Source: Bemisia tabaci
Lineage: Eukaryota > Arthropoda > Insecta > Hemiptera > Aleyrodidae
Length of the DNA stretch: 64,000 nucleotides
Assembly: GCF_918797505.1 (NCBI RefSeq)
Contig: NC_092798.1
Location: 49,250,985 to 49,314,984 of the forward strand
Direction of reading: 5' to 3'
The position numbers were made by a program, and so were the translations under genes. The notes beneath the pieces are model-generated. The model saw nothing but the letters and a program-made list of their open reading frames with translations, made no database searches and was not told the origin of the DNA. Positions 55,335 to 64,000 of this stretch are shown piece by piece. Positions within the stretch are counted from its first letter, which is position 1. Each line of letters starts with the position of its first letter.

Positions 55335-55695
55335 ATACGGAAAAAAAGTTGGGTAACGGCACAACCAGACATTATGGTAGCTTCCACCAAAATTATTGTC
55401 ACAATAAGGAAAAATCTTGTTACTTTCACGATGATTTTTATGAAAGTTACTATACTCTCTGGTTGTGTCATTTATTAACCAGAATATGGTAAATGCTACG
55501 TAAAAAAGTTGGGTAGCATTTACCATACTCTGGTTAAAAAACGGCGTAACCAGGCAGTATGGTGACTTCCACCAAAATTAGTGTCACAATAAGGAAAAAT
55601 CTTGTTACTTTCACGATAATTTTGATGAAAGTTACCAAACTCTCTGGTTGTGCCATTTATTAACCAGAATATGGTAAATGCTACCTAACTTTTTT
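55335..55695 (+). repeat. Tandem pair of ~180-bp units
   Basis: 'aaaattaKtgtcacaataagg' followed by 'aaaaatcttgttactttcac' occurs at about 55390 and 55574. 'ggttgtgYcatttattaacc' occurs at about 55461 and 55645. The junction contains 'aaaaaagttgggtagc'. Each unit is itself a foldback. Confidence 0.88.
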
Positions 55696-55732
55696 CTCCA
55701 ATTAAGTCGATGCAGGATCGACTTAATTGGAG
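55696..55732. repeat. Perfect 16-bp hairpin
   Basis: CTCCAATTAAGTCGAT (55696-55711), loop GCAGG, ATCGACTTAATTGGAG (55717-55732). It adjoins the tandem pair. Confidence 0.95.
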
Positions 55733-56060
55733 AGGTTGAACAACGTGTGGCAACTTTAAAAGCTCATACATCTATTTTTACAAAGTACTGAAAGTTTTAA
55801 AAGTGGTTCTATTGGTTTCCTCATGAAATTTCTTTAAGAAGTACCCAAGCAGAATGGACTCTGAACAATTCAGTTTTTGCAAGAATATGCTTGTTTCATT
55901 TTTTTCTAAAATTTGGCTGCTTTTTGCTTGTAATCGTATAAAAAAATCGATGAAATTTTTGATATGGACTCTAAACAGTTTCCCGACAAAAACTAATTTT
56001 ATGAGTGGAAATTTCGCAACGTTGAAATTTAGTAACATTCTTTCGTCTGGAAAACGACGA
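55733..56060. repeat. Family B/C-like fragment
   Basis: 'ggaaatttcgcaacgttgaa' and 'aacattctttcgtctggaaa' (56007-56050) look like a C right end. The left part is not clear. Confidence 0.45.
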
Positions 56061-56605
56061 CCCTAACGGAACTAAATGAGAAAAGGACTCGCTATCAAAA
56101 TTAAACGAAGCCAAAAAAATTAAAGATATCCAGACAGGAAACCCAAAACTAATAGAACATACAAAATGAGCAGAGCAAGGAAAAACATGATGAGTCAAAC
56201 CCAAAACACTAATAAGTAAAATAAAAAGAAATAAGGAGATAAATAGAAATACTCTAACTTTTATTGTATTATAAAGATAAAAATTAATGAATTCTTCAGT
56301 TAAAAAGGATGATAGATAAATATGTGAGAGCTATGTGAGCTCGTATTTCCTTCTCTGAACAGAGTAAAAATTATAAAATGAAAAAAACGGCTGCAAAATG
56401 GCAACTGTGCTTGTATATCCGAGCTCGGGCCTAGGCGCACTGCAACGTGCCGGATGACGTGACTGTGTATAGGTTTCACTTTATAAATATGGAAGCGGCC
56501 TAATTTATTCACTGATATTTTCGGCGAGGCGGGATCTCGCTCCTTGAACAATCGCGCCTTCAAAAATTAAGATCGGCAAAGACGGCCAAGATTTATTCGC
56601 GGAAT
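56061..56605. other. Unassigned stretch
   Basis: AT-rich until 56380, then mixed. No element recognised. Confidence 0.35.
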
Positions 56606-56609
56606 TTTA

Positions 56610-57240
56610 CGGCTGGTGTGGCACCGCCATGAACTCCGCTGTCGAGGTTGCCACTATCTCCATCCTCGAATTTCCCTCTAGCTTGATTATTGATACTAAA
56701 AGACAAGCGATGGACAAAGAAGACACACTAGAAAAAAAACACATTGGATCTAAAGTCCAGACTCTTGAAAACATTGAAAAGAAAAAATAATCTTGATTCA
56801 ATCAGATTTAAGCTTAAATCAAAAGGAAATCCGCTCGAATTAAGAGACTTGGTTCTTGATTTAAGTTTAAATCTGATTAAATCAAGAGTATTTTTTCTTG
56901 TCGATGTTTTTAAGAGTCTGGACTCTAAATCCAATGTGTTTTTCTTCCAGTGAGACAGGAAAAATGGAGCGAATCTTTTGGTTGGAGCGTGGCACCGCTA
57001 GGAACTCCGCTGTCAAGGTTGCCACTATCTTTCGTCCTCAAATTTCCCTCTAGCTTGATTATTGATACTAATAGACAAGCGATGAACAAAGAAGACAGGA
57101 AAAGTCGAGCGAATCTATTGGTTGAAACGGGTGTTTGTTGTAGAGTGACAATGAGGATTAAAATGATGGACAGACCATGAGTCGCCGTTATTTAGTCTAT
57201 TAATTACTGCCGTTGTCCATTGTAATCTATAGGATCGTTC
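56610..57240 (+). repeat. Duplicated ~115-bp segment plus family J sequence
   Basis: 56612-56725 ('tggcaccgccatgaactccg', 'gaggttgccactatct') recurs at 56989-57100 ('tggcaccgctaggaactccg', 'aaggttgccactatct'). Both continue 'gcttgattattgatactaa'. 57041-57240 looks like a family J-type unit. Confidence 0.82.
56726..56952. mobile_element. Family A foldback, copy 8, with 5-bp duplication AGACA
   Basis: CACTAGAAAA...TTCCAGTG, 227 bp. AGACA lies at 56721-56725 and 56953-56957. The paralogous segment at about 57090-57110 reads 'aagaagacaggaaaag' uninterrupted, which is the empty site. Confidence 0.93.
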
Positions 57241-57795
57241 CATTTTCTTACGGAATAACATTCATTTTATTACATTCATTTACATTCATTTTATTTAAAA
57301 AAGAACAGAAAGGATTTAACTCAGCCCGTGCATTTTAACAATTATTTGCGTTTTCCTAAAGTCCGAATTCACCTGTAAATGCTACTTGGGTGCCATTCCT
57401 CGGGTATTCCAGATTTTCTCGGTTTTTCCAGAAGTGGCAACCCTGCTATGTAAGTACGAGATTTTTTCTTAGCTCGGCAGGGACCTCTGGCTCCTTTGCG
57501 GACACTCCTGACTCAGAGCTGGAAAAAAAGAAAAATGGACAGTTATCGCTTGGTTGCTCTGAATGTGCTGTTCATGCCTGCGGCCCGGCGGCCGCCCGGC
57601 CGGTGGCTTTAAAATTATTTATTTCGCCGCGAATAAATCGTTTGCGCCCGCTCGTTCGTCTTTCGCGGGAATTGCTCAATAAAATGAAAAATAAATTGAG
57701 GAGCCTTCTAAAAGGTATTAGTCGATAGTATCATTGAAACCAGATTGTCGGTACGTGGTGCTTTTACTTCGCTTGAGGTTTTGAAAACTAATCCG
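57241..57795. other. Unassigned; GC-rich patch 57470-57680
   Basis: 57390-57728 is open for 112 codons but without known motifs. No repeat partner found. Confidence 0.4.
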
Positions 57796-57846
57796 ACCAC
57801 ACTGTTCAATAGGATAATACTATTTCTGGCTCTTCTCATAAACACC

Positions 57847-58792
57847 GCCGTGGTAAAACTTGGCGATAGGAGCTGCGTTTCAAAATACCATAGGAATTCT
57901 TATAGCCGGCTAAAGAAGGCAATAGAAAATCATATAGCTGGCTGTAGAAAGCGGAGCGAATCATATAGCCGGGCTATACGAAGCGATAAAAAAGTATGCA
58001 GCCGGGCTATAGTTCCTATCGCCGGGCTTCACTTTTTATCGCCATCGGCTATAAAAGGCTATAAGAAATTGTAGAAATTCGTGTGCTTTGGAAATCATTA
58101 AGTTTGATACGGAACCACCCTAATATTCACAAAACACACATTATATTTTCCTTTAATACATATTTTTTTCCATCAATTAAAATGAGAATAATCCATACAG
58201 GTTGTGCAAACATTTCAAAATCATGAGTTGAAAAACGCTGACTCCGCAAGATTATATTGGAGCCTAACACAGAGCGGAGCGGCGTGCTGCCAGCGATAAG
58301 CGTGCACCAGCGCCTACAAACCTAACAGGGATACTTCCCGCTCGGCGCAATGCGTGAAGTATCCCTGTTAGGTTTGTAGGCGCTGAGGCGCTTTTCGCGC
58401 TGGCTGCCCGCCCGCCGCGCCGCAGCGTGCCACGGCGCTTGAAGCAACTATTTCACACCAGACGTATTGCACAGTATCATACGAAATTGAAGGCGCTCCA
58501 ACATATTAGGAATGGCAGGCATCCTTCAAAAGTACGGAGCTTTCGGCGCAAAATAAATCAAGATACTACGGCACAAAAATAGAGCGGTAATCCAAAAACA
58601 GTCCTAGCATCCGTAATTAGTAACATTTAGCATACACTTTGTCGCCTGGCTGTTGCTCAATCGCCATCGGCTATAAAAGGCTATAAGAAATAGTGCAGCC
58701 GGCTATAGAAGCTATTGGAAATCTTACAGCCGGCTTTAGGTCTATGGTATTTTGGAACACAGATTCTACCACCAATTTTTACCAGGGCGTAA
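57847..58792. mobile_element. ~0.94-kb TIR element inserted in family G
   Basis: Left 'cgccgtggtaaaacttgg' then 'caaaataccatag'. The right end reads, complemented, 'cgccctggtaaaaattgg' then 'ccaaaataccatag'. Subterminal 'atagccggc' words recur about ten times (57905-58020, 58690-58740). The flanks TAAACAC / TAAATGC may be a degraded duplication. No transposase. Confidence 0.75.
58309..58384. repeat. Perfect 29-bp hairpin with 18-nt loop
   Basis: The arm at 58309-58337 (starting agcgcctacaaacctaac) is exactly complementary to 58356-58384. The loop is 'ccgctcggcgcaatgcgt'. It lies at the centre of the TIR element, within GC-rich sequence. Confidence 0.95.
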
Positions 58793-58920
58793 ATGCCTTT
58801 AGTTTCCCTATGCAGATAGGCGCTTTTATGCAAGAGCTAGGAAAAGTAGTTCCTTATTGCCAAATAAAGTCTAAATAGTTTCAACTTCGTGCTCTGCTAT
58901 ATTTTCTTCAACAGTGTAGA

Positions 58921-59363
58921 TGTCGAAGGCATTAGTCAAATCAGGCATTTTGTTAAATGCATAGGTAAAAAGTTAAATATTCTTGCTTAGAATGAAATTC
59001 TGATTATTTTGCTGACTGCAGACAGAATAATTCTCTCCTGATGTGGAAATGTATTCCTCTTAAAAAATTGTTCCATACGATTATAAATACGTTTTTTCTA
59101 GTCCTTGAATGCAAATTTATCTCTAAACATGCAGCGTTTCGTAATATAAAACTTTTTCACAACTTGGGCGGATGAAGAATTATGAGGAGCATTTTTGAAC
59201 AGGAAATAAAATGACAGTTTGTACTTTGACGGATTTTTAGTCCTATTATATTGAAAATTAAAGAGGTATTTGTGAAAACATGAAAAACCTCTTGAACACT
59301 GAAAATTTGAGCATCTGCCTAGGCATTTGATAAAATGCCTGATTTGACTATTTGCCTTCGACA
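58921..59363. mobile_element. Family H element, copy 3, with TAGA duplication
   Basis: TGTCGAAGGC...GCCTTCGACA, 443 bp, TAGA at 58917-58920 and 59364-59367. The inner 'caggcattttgttaaatgc' / 'gcatttgataaaatgcct' pair is conserved. Confidence 0.92.
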
Positions 59364-59367
59364 TAGA

Positions 59368-59840
59368 CACCATTACGGCGTTAGGGCGCCTATTTGTACA
59401 TGGAGAGTACAGCCCTGTCCAAAATTGGAGCTTTTAAGGCCCGAAAGGAAAAGGACAGCCAACCCTCTAACACAAAAAATGTCCCTGCCGATCTTCAAAA
59501 TCCAATATTAAACCTAGATGGCCGAAAATAATCTTACATGAGCGTTCCTCCGCAGAATCGAGTAGATTTATGCAAAATCTAAGTCAGATATGTGCTTTAC
59601 AAAAAATGGACAACAATTGTAAAATAATAAATCTCTCTGGATAATATGTATTTATCGGTTCGATTTGATCGGTCCCCAAAAGCTCCATGACCTAATCTCA
59701 AAATTACCAACGTGTCCACATTTTTCCTAAATAGGTGCTCCAGATACCGTCTTTCATCGTGAAAAATTATCTTCAATGCAACGCATTAGAAGTAGGCGAA
59801 ATTAGCCTCCCTTAGTTTGAACAGTGGGATCGCACAGTTC
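59368..59840. other. Unassigned stretch
   Basis: No motif recognised. Confidence 0.35.
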
Positions 59841-59844
59841 TTTC

Positions 59845-59985
59845 CTGCACCGTGATACGCTTATGGCAAAACAATGGTACATCTAGATACCACTATTCGA
59901 GCTTGGCGGAGCTCGTTTTGCCTATACTCAGAATGGAAGGCGAACTTTCCTGGCGGCAATCTGTACTTACTTGCGGCATCGAAAT
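59845..59985 (+). repeat. Interspersed repeat, partner of 52425-52585
   Basis: Shares 'tctagataccactattcga' and 'atactcagaat' with the complement of the other copy. Confidence 0.8.
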
Positions 59986-60035
59986 GGCAGGGACGTTTCA
60001 ATCTTTTTCTGCGCTGTCAAATCATGAATTAGATT

Positions 60036-60170
60036 ACATCGTGCAGTTGGGAAATAAAATTTCCAGCTCATCCGTAAAAACACTTATGTGCGTAGGGGAA
60101 CTAATGATACATACGTTGTTCCTAAACTGAGCCAGATTTTATGGTTCCTAATCGCAAAATGCAGTCCAAT
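60036..60170. repeat. Family G foldback
   Basis: 'acatcgtgcagttgggaaat' at the left is diverged. The centre 'aacacttatgtgcgtagggg' and right 'cctaatcgcaaaatgcagtc' are typical. Confidence 0.78.
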
Positions 60171-60724
60171 TGTTTTTCAACTTGCTAGGCTTTTTTGAAC
60201 AACTTTTGAGTCTCTTTTTCCATTATCTGAATCCCTAGAAGTGGACAATTTCATTCAGAGTTTAGCAACATTAGCGGCTTTAAAAAGAATGATCCTTTTT
60301 GAAGCTCAGGAAAAGTCGGGGATGTGAAAATATTGAAGACTGAAAAATGTCAGAGAATTTGGACCCTTAATCTTCAAACACAACATAAGATGAAAATTTA
60401 GGGAGCCAGAAATCTAGCCGCGATGATGATACTTTTAGCGTGTGCTTCAAGCACAACCCGTTTTCTCCGAGAGCCATAAATGCCCTCTGCGCTCTCGGCA
60501 TCCATCATTTTTATGCTGAGATGTTGAAAGCAGGTTAACTGGCGCGGTTGCTTTGTTTCATAGCGAATGGCGCCTCGCGATACTTGGCACTATTGCACGG
60601 CGTATGATTCACGGAAACAGAAGTTATAACCCTCTGTCCTCCCACCTCTGCCTCAAAGCTCATACCCTGCTACACCTTCGCTACCTCCTCGCTCTGCGTC
60701 GCCTCCTTTGTGCCGCATCCTGGA
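60171..60724. other. Unassigned; GC-rich from 60550
   Basis: 60553-60786 stays open for 77 codons (Leu/Arg/Ser-rich). No domain recognised; probably non-coding. Confidence 0.4.
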
Positions 60725-61445
60725 GCCGTGCTTACACAGATGACGTGCGACGCGGAGTTGGCCGCGCGAACGATCGAGCGCAATGATTTAAAAGCTACCC
60801 GATATTCAACAATAACGCAATGGAGATGTTGCAATGGAAATGTTGAGGAATTTGCGATTTGACTGTTGATTCATGTGTAAAAGTTCGCGAGAAACACGAT
60901 GGTGCTACTGGTTTTTTGTGAAATCAACTCCCAAGCTCAAAAAAAGATCTCAAGTTCAAGCCAAAATGGAGGGGATATCCCACGCTATCCTGAGAGTCCA
61001 CCTCTGTCTGAAGACAAACTCTCCATGCAAAGATAGGGAGCAAATACATTAGCAGTGATGCCGTGTTTTCAGTTTTGGAGTCCCCAAATAAAGTGGCAGC
61101 CCTGTCAATGTATTTGCTCCCTATCTTTGCATGGAGAGTATGTCTAGATGTAGAGGTGGACTCTCAGGATAGCGTGGGATATCCCCTCCATTTCGGCCTC
61201 AACTTGAGAGCTTTTTTTGAGCTTGGGAGTTGATTTCAGAGAAAACCAGTGGCACCATCGTGTTTCTCGCGAACTTTTACGTAAGAATCAACAGTCAAAT
61301 TTCTAATTCCTCACACATGCAACATCTCCATTCTCGTCGGTGACATGTTCGTGAAAACAGGCATAGTTTTAAAATCATCGCACCCGGTCTCCGCGCGATC
61401 GACCTCGCGTCGCGCACTGTCTGTGGGAGCGTGGCTCAAGCCGCG
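60725..61445. repeat. ~720-bp foldback with ~300-bp arms
   Basis: 'ggaggggatatcccacgcta' (60969) pairs with 'tagcgtgggatatcccctcc' (61171). 'tctccatgcaaagataggga' (61020) pairs with 'tccctatctttgcatggaga' (61118). The outer parts are more diverged ('gcgcgaacgatcgagcgc' against 'ctccgcgcgatcgacctcg'). The centre is about 61079. Confidence 0.92.
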
Positions 61446-61735
61446 CTTTGAAAAAGTCTCACCGTATCAGCCAAAAAAGTTCGAGAGCCCGGAGAACTGC
61501 TGACTTTGAGACGGGCGCAGATTAAAGTTGCGGTTGTACCGTGAGTGTAAACAGCTGTCGAGTAGTCGGTTTCAATGGAGGGCTATGATCTAACCGAACG
61601 CCTCAGACCTGGAATATTTCGCTCCGGGAGGTTTGATAATCTCTCGCGATTTTTCATTTCAACGGTGATATTTTCATTGGCCAAATTTCCTCGATGTAGC
61701 TGGAATGACGCTTCATCGATGCATGGAGAAAGAAA
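61446..61735. other. Unassigned stretch
   Basis: No motif recognised. Confidence 0.35.
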
Positions 61736-61739
61736 AATC

Positions 61740-62095
61740 CCATTACCCCCATCAATCATTAAAAATATATTTATAATATTAAATAACTTAAAACAGAATA
61801 TAAATGGAAGAATAAGTATCAATTCTACGTCAAAAATTAGGGAAACAATTGAAATAAAGTAGAAATGTAGAGAAAATAGAAGTCGCAAAGATGTCATTAG
61901 GTCAAAAAGGTCTGTTGCATTTGATTTTTATGGTTTATTAATGTAACCATTTGGTTTGAATATTTTATGTTTTTCTCTGATTAAATCGTTAAAAAATTTT
62001 AAATTTTATTTAAGTTTCAGTATTTTATATTTTCTTTAGATAAAAATTCTTAATTTTATTTAGTTATAATTTTGCTATGCGGTTGAAATGACATA
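61740..62095 (-). pseudogene. nad3: NUMT: fragment of mitochondrial nad3
   Basis: On the minus strand, about 61905 down to 61760 reads FDLMTSLRLLFSLHFYFISI followed by VSLIFDVELILILPFIF. That is the conserved core of NADH dehydrogenase subunit 3 ('GFDPxxSxRxPFSxxFFxxAxxFLxFDxExxLxxP'). The N-terminal side is frameshifted (62000-61906), and the C-terminal end is replaced by unrelated DNA at about 61745. The very AT-rich sequence up to about 62095 may be more of the same insert. The Pro of the 'FDP' motif reads Leu. Non-functional. Confidence 0.82.
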
Positions 62096-62099
62096 CTTA

Positions 62100-62473
62100 T
62101 CATTGGTGAAATCGCATGAATATCTTAACGTCATCAAATTCTGAAATGCACTCCTATAAACACACTTGCAGAGTCTTTAACACACTTCTAGTAATTCTCC
62201 CTGCCCGCTGGCTCTTTATTTGTTTGTTAGATTTTTTGTTTCCATGGTGGTCTAGTTTTTTCACATCTTTCTCTGAGGAGACCTTGAGAGATCCAAGTGA
62301 ACGCGTTACGGATGCATTAATCGCCGCGGATCAACGCTGATTGTTTATGTTATTAATGTCAAAATGCCCTTGTGAACGGATTTTTATTTTAACCATTTTA
62401 AGTCATCAAGGGTGTCCTAAAACTTAGGTTTTGGGGAATTTTAGCCCCCCAACCCCCTCCGCCCCCCCTCAGA
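62100..62473. other. Unassigned stretch ending in a C-rich tract
   Basis: A frame of 74 codons (62116-62340) has no known motif. 'ccccccaaccccctccgccc' at 62445 is low complexity and precedes the palindrome. Confidence 0.4.
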
Positions 62474-64000
62474 CCCCCAAAAACCGCTTTTTGGGGCTAT
62501 TTTTGACTATGCTAACGTCTTTTCCTCATAACTTTCGTAATTTTCGATAGAATTGAACCAAAATTTGTCAGAATCTACATCAATTAGCTTAGTTTTTGTA
62601 GAAAAAAATTCATTATCATCGGATAATATTTTAGCTTCTAAAAAAATTCGTAAAATTTTAAAAAAAATCATTTTTTTCCTTTTTTCGCGCTAGGTGACGT
62701 ATGGAAACGAGGACACAAACAAAAATTGTCTCTCTTTCTTAAGTTATACATCCAATAAGATACAGAAAAAATTTCGTGTTGATCGGAGTGGTGCGCCATA
62801 CTTAAAAACGCAATTTTCTAACCTCAAAACGGCCAAAATGCCACCATAGCCTCCTTTGATGACTAGGCGTGGAGAAATATGTAGAGAGAAACATCCGGTT
62901 TTATCGTCTCACCTCTTAAGTGACCCACTTAAGTACCTTGAGCCAAAATTTCGAGATGATCAGAGTGGTGCGCAACACCCAAGCACGCAATTTTCTAACC
63001 TCAAAACGGTCAAATTGCCCATTTCGGCACCCATTATCACTCCGTGTCAAAAAATAAGAAGAGGGACATCCGGTTTTATCGTCTCACCTCTTAAGTGATC
63101 CACTTAAGTAGGTTAGAAAATTGCGTGCTTGGGTGTTGCGCACCACTCTGATCGACCCGAAATTTCGACTAAATGTACTTATGTGTCTAATTTATGAGGT
63201 AGGACAATAATATCGGATGTCCCTCTTCTTATTTTTTGACACGGAGTGATAATGGGTGCCGAAATCAACCGAAATGGGCAATTTGGCCGTTTTGAGGTTA
63301 GAAAATTGCGTGCTTGGGTGTTGCGCACCACTCTGATCAACTCGAAATTTTGGCTCAAGGTACTTAAGTGGATCACTTAAGAGGTGAGACGATAAAACCG
63401 GATGTCCCTCTTCTTATTTTTTGACACGGAGTGATAATGGGTGCCGAAATGGGCAATTTGACCGTTTTGAGGTTAGAAAATTGCGTGCTTGGGTGTTGCG
63501 CACCACTCTGATCAACTCGAAATTTTGGCTCAAGGTACTTAAGTGGGTCACTTAAGAGGTGAGACGATAAAACCGGATGTTTCTCTCTACATATTTCTCC
63601 ACGCCTAGTCATCAAAGGAGGCTATGGTGGCATTTTGGCCGTTTTGAGGTTAGAAAATTGCGTTTTTAAGTATGGCGCACCACTCCGATCAACACGAAAT
63701 TTTTTCTGTATCTTATTGGATGTATAACTTAAGAAAAGAGGCAATTTTTGTTTGTGTCCTCGTTTCCATACGTCACCTAGCGCGAAAAAAAGGAAAAAAA
63801 ATGATTTTTTTTTAAAATTTTACGAATTTTTTTAGAAGCTAAAATATTATCCGATGATAATGAATTTTTTTCTACAAAAACTAAGCTAATTGATGTAGAT
63901 TCTGACAAATTTTGGTTCAATTCTATCGAAAATTACGAAAGTTATGAGGAAAAGACGTTAGCATAGTCAAAAATAGCCCCAAAAAGCGGTTTTTGGGGGT
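62474..64000. repeat. ~1.5-kb palindrome continuing past the window end
   Basis: The left arm starts 'acccccaaaaaccgcttttt' (62474) and the window ends with its complement. The arms match through 'cctttgatgactaggcgtgg' (62851) against 63601-63620. The right half carries two units of about 220 bp of the 'gttagaaaattgcgtgcttg' sequence (63299, 63474) plus shorter ones at 63113 and 63651. The left half has fewer, so the arms differ in unit number. The 80-codon frames at 62856-63098 (plus) and 63373-63615 (minus) are the same frame on both arms. Confidence 0.93.

Larger units (their letters stand above)
57805..58876. repeat. Family G foldback split by a larger TIR element
   Basis: The left half 'aatactatttctggctcttc' (57826) and right half 'gcctttagtttccctatgca' followed by 'gttccttattgccaaa' (58793-58865) together make one family G copy. 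Confidence 0.65.

Noticed and set aside
36887..57000. Recurring protein-like frame 'KNTLDSIRFKLKSR...LSLNLIESRV' on both strands
   Set aside because: It is the translation of family A foldbacks. The palindrome makes the same frame appear on each strand, with no selection signature.
52425..59985. Similar peptides 'LWQNN..SRYHYS..AELVL.ILR' at 52.5 kb and 59.9 kb as a conserved protein
   Set aside because: Of 13 differing codons I compared, only two are synonymous. The similarity is at DNA level in a repeat.
61583..61897. A 104-codon nuclear gene
   Set aside because: The N-terminal half is nad3-like mitochondrial sequence fused by chance to unrelated downstream DNA.
62856..63615. Two copies of an 80-codon frame as a gene pair
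   Set aside because: They are the two arms of the terminal palindrome. Near-identity follows from the inverted repeat.

Overview
The window is intergenic or intronic, repeat-dense DNA from an animal nuclear genome, most likely an arthropod (insect). Three things point that way. There are fragments of AT-rich mitochondrial cox3 and nad3 that read correctly only with the invertebrate mitochondrial code or as decayed copies. There is a mariner-type transposase relic. There are many short terminal-inverted-repeat (TIR) and foldback elements (MITE-like), a Helitron-like end, hAT-type MITEs and a poly(A)-tailed retroposon. A sap-feeding hemipteran is a guess only. There are no operons, prokaryote-style genes, CRISPR arrays or intact protein-coding genes. 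Nearly all open frames of 60-160 codons are chance frames or frames across palindromic repeats.

Families are lettered here and used throughout: A = CACTGGAA foldback, about 227 bp, 8 copies; B = CTGCCGTG TIR element, about 253 bp, 4-bp target duplication; C = AACGTAAC element, about 250 bp, structurally related to B; D = TGGACCGCG element, about 255 bp; E = AATGGACC foldback, 554 bp; F = GACGTATTTCT foldback, about 120 bp; G = TGCATTTTGC foldback, about 135 bp; H = TGTCGAAGGC element, about 443 bp; I = CACGGAAA foldback, about 230 bp; J = TTGAAATTGATAGAC foldback; K = TGAGGGGCTT foldback, about 255 bp; L = longer GGCCGAGCAACTATTC repeat; M = ACACA element, about 305 bp; N = GTCTGAAATCC foldback.

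Layout. 1-0.9 kb and 16.6-17.5 kb are a virtually identical direct duplication. 1.2-1.5 kb is a tandemly duplicated cox3 NUMT. 2.2-10.4 kb is a mosaic of families L, F, I, A, G, J, E, B, D with nested insertions. 10.4-16.6 kb is mostly single-copy, with one splice-site-like cassette at 11.66 kb. 17.5-24.6 kb holds a hAT MITE with perfect 8-bp duplication, a 2-kb TIR element, and a Helitron carrying a tRNA-like segment. 24.6-29.0 kb is one large head-to-head inverted repeat (family L) whose arms were hit by a mariner, a 1.07-kb TIR element and a poly(A) retroposon, each with a readable empty site. 29.2-32.5 kb is tandem duplications and minisatellites. 33-37.5 kb is more A/B/C/K copies. 37.6-38.9 kb is a CpG-rich island, a candidate promoter plus non-coding first exon. 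39-47 kb is sparse. 48.7-51.1 kb is a C-element tandem array and large foldbacks. About 55.1 kb has a short ORF with a strong start context, a candidate coding exon. 57.8-61.4 kb holds nested TIR/foldback elements. 61.75-62.1 kb is an nad3 NUMT. 62.47-64.0 kb is a near-complete arm-to-arm palindrome running off the window.

The window is best read as a record of nested transposition rather than a set of cooperating genes. If it belongs to a gene, the most coherent (low-confidence) reading is a plus-strand gene with a CpG-rich start near 38.1 kb and a first coding exon near 55.1 kb, with repeats filling the intron.
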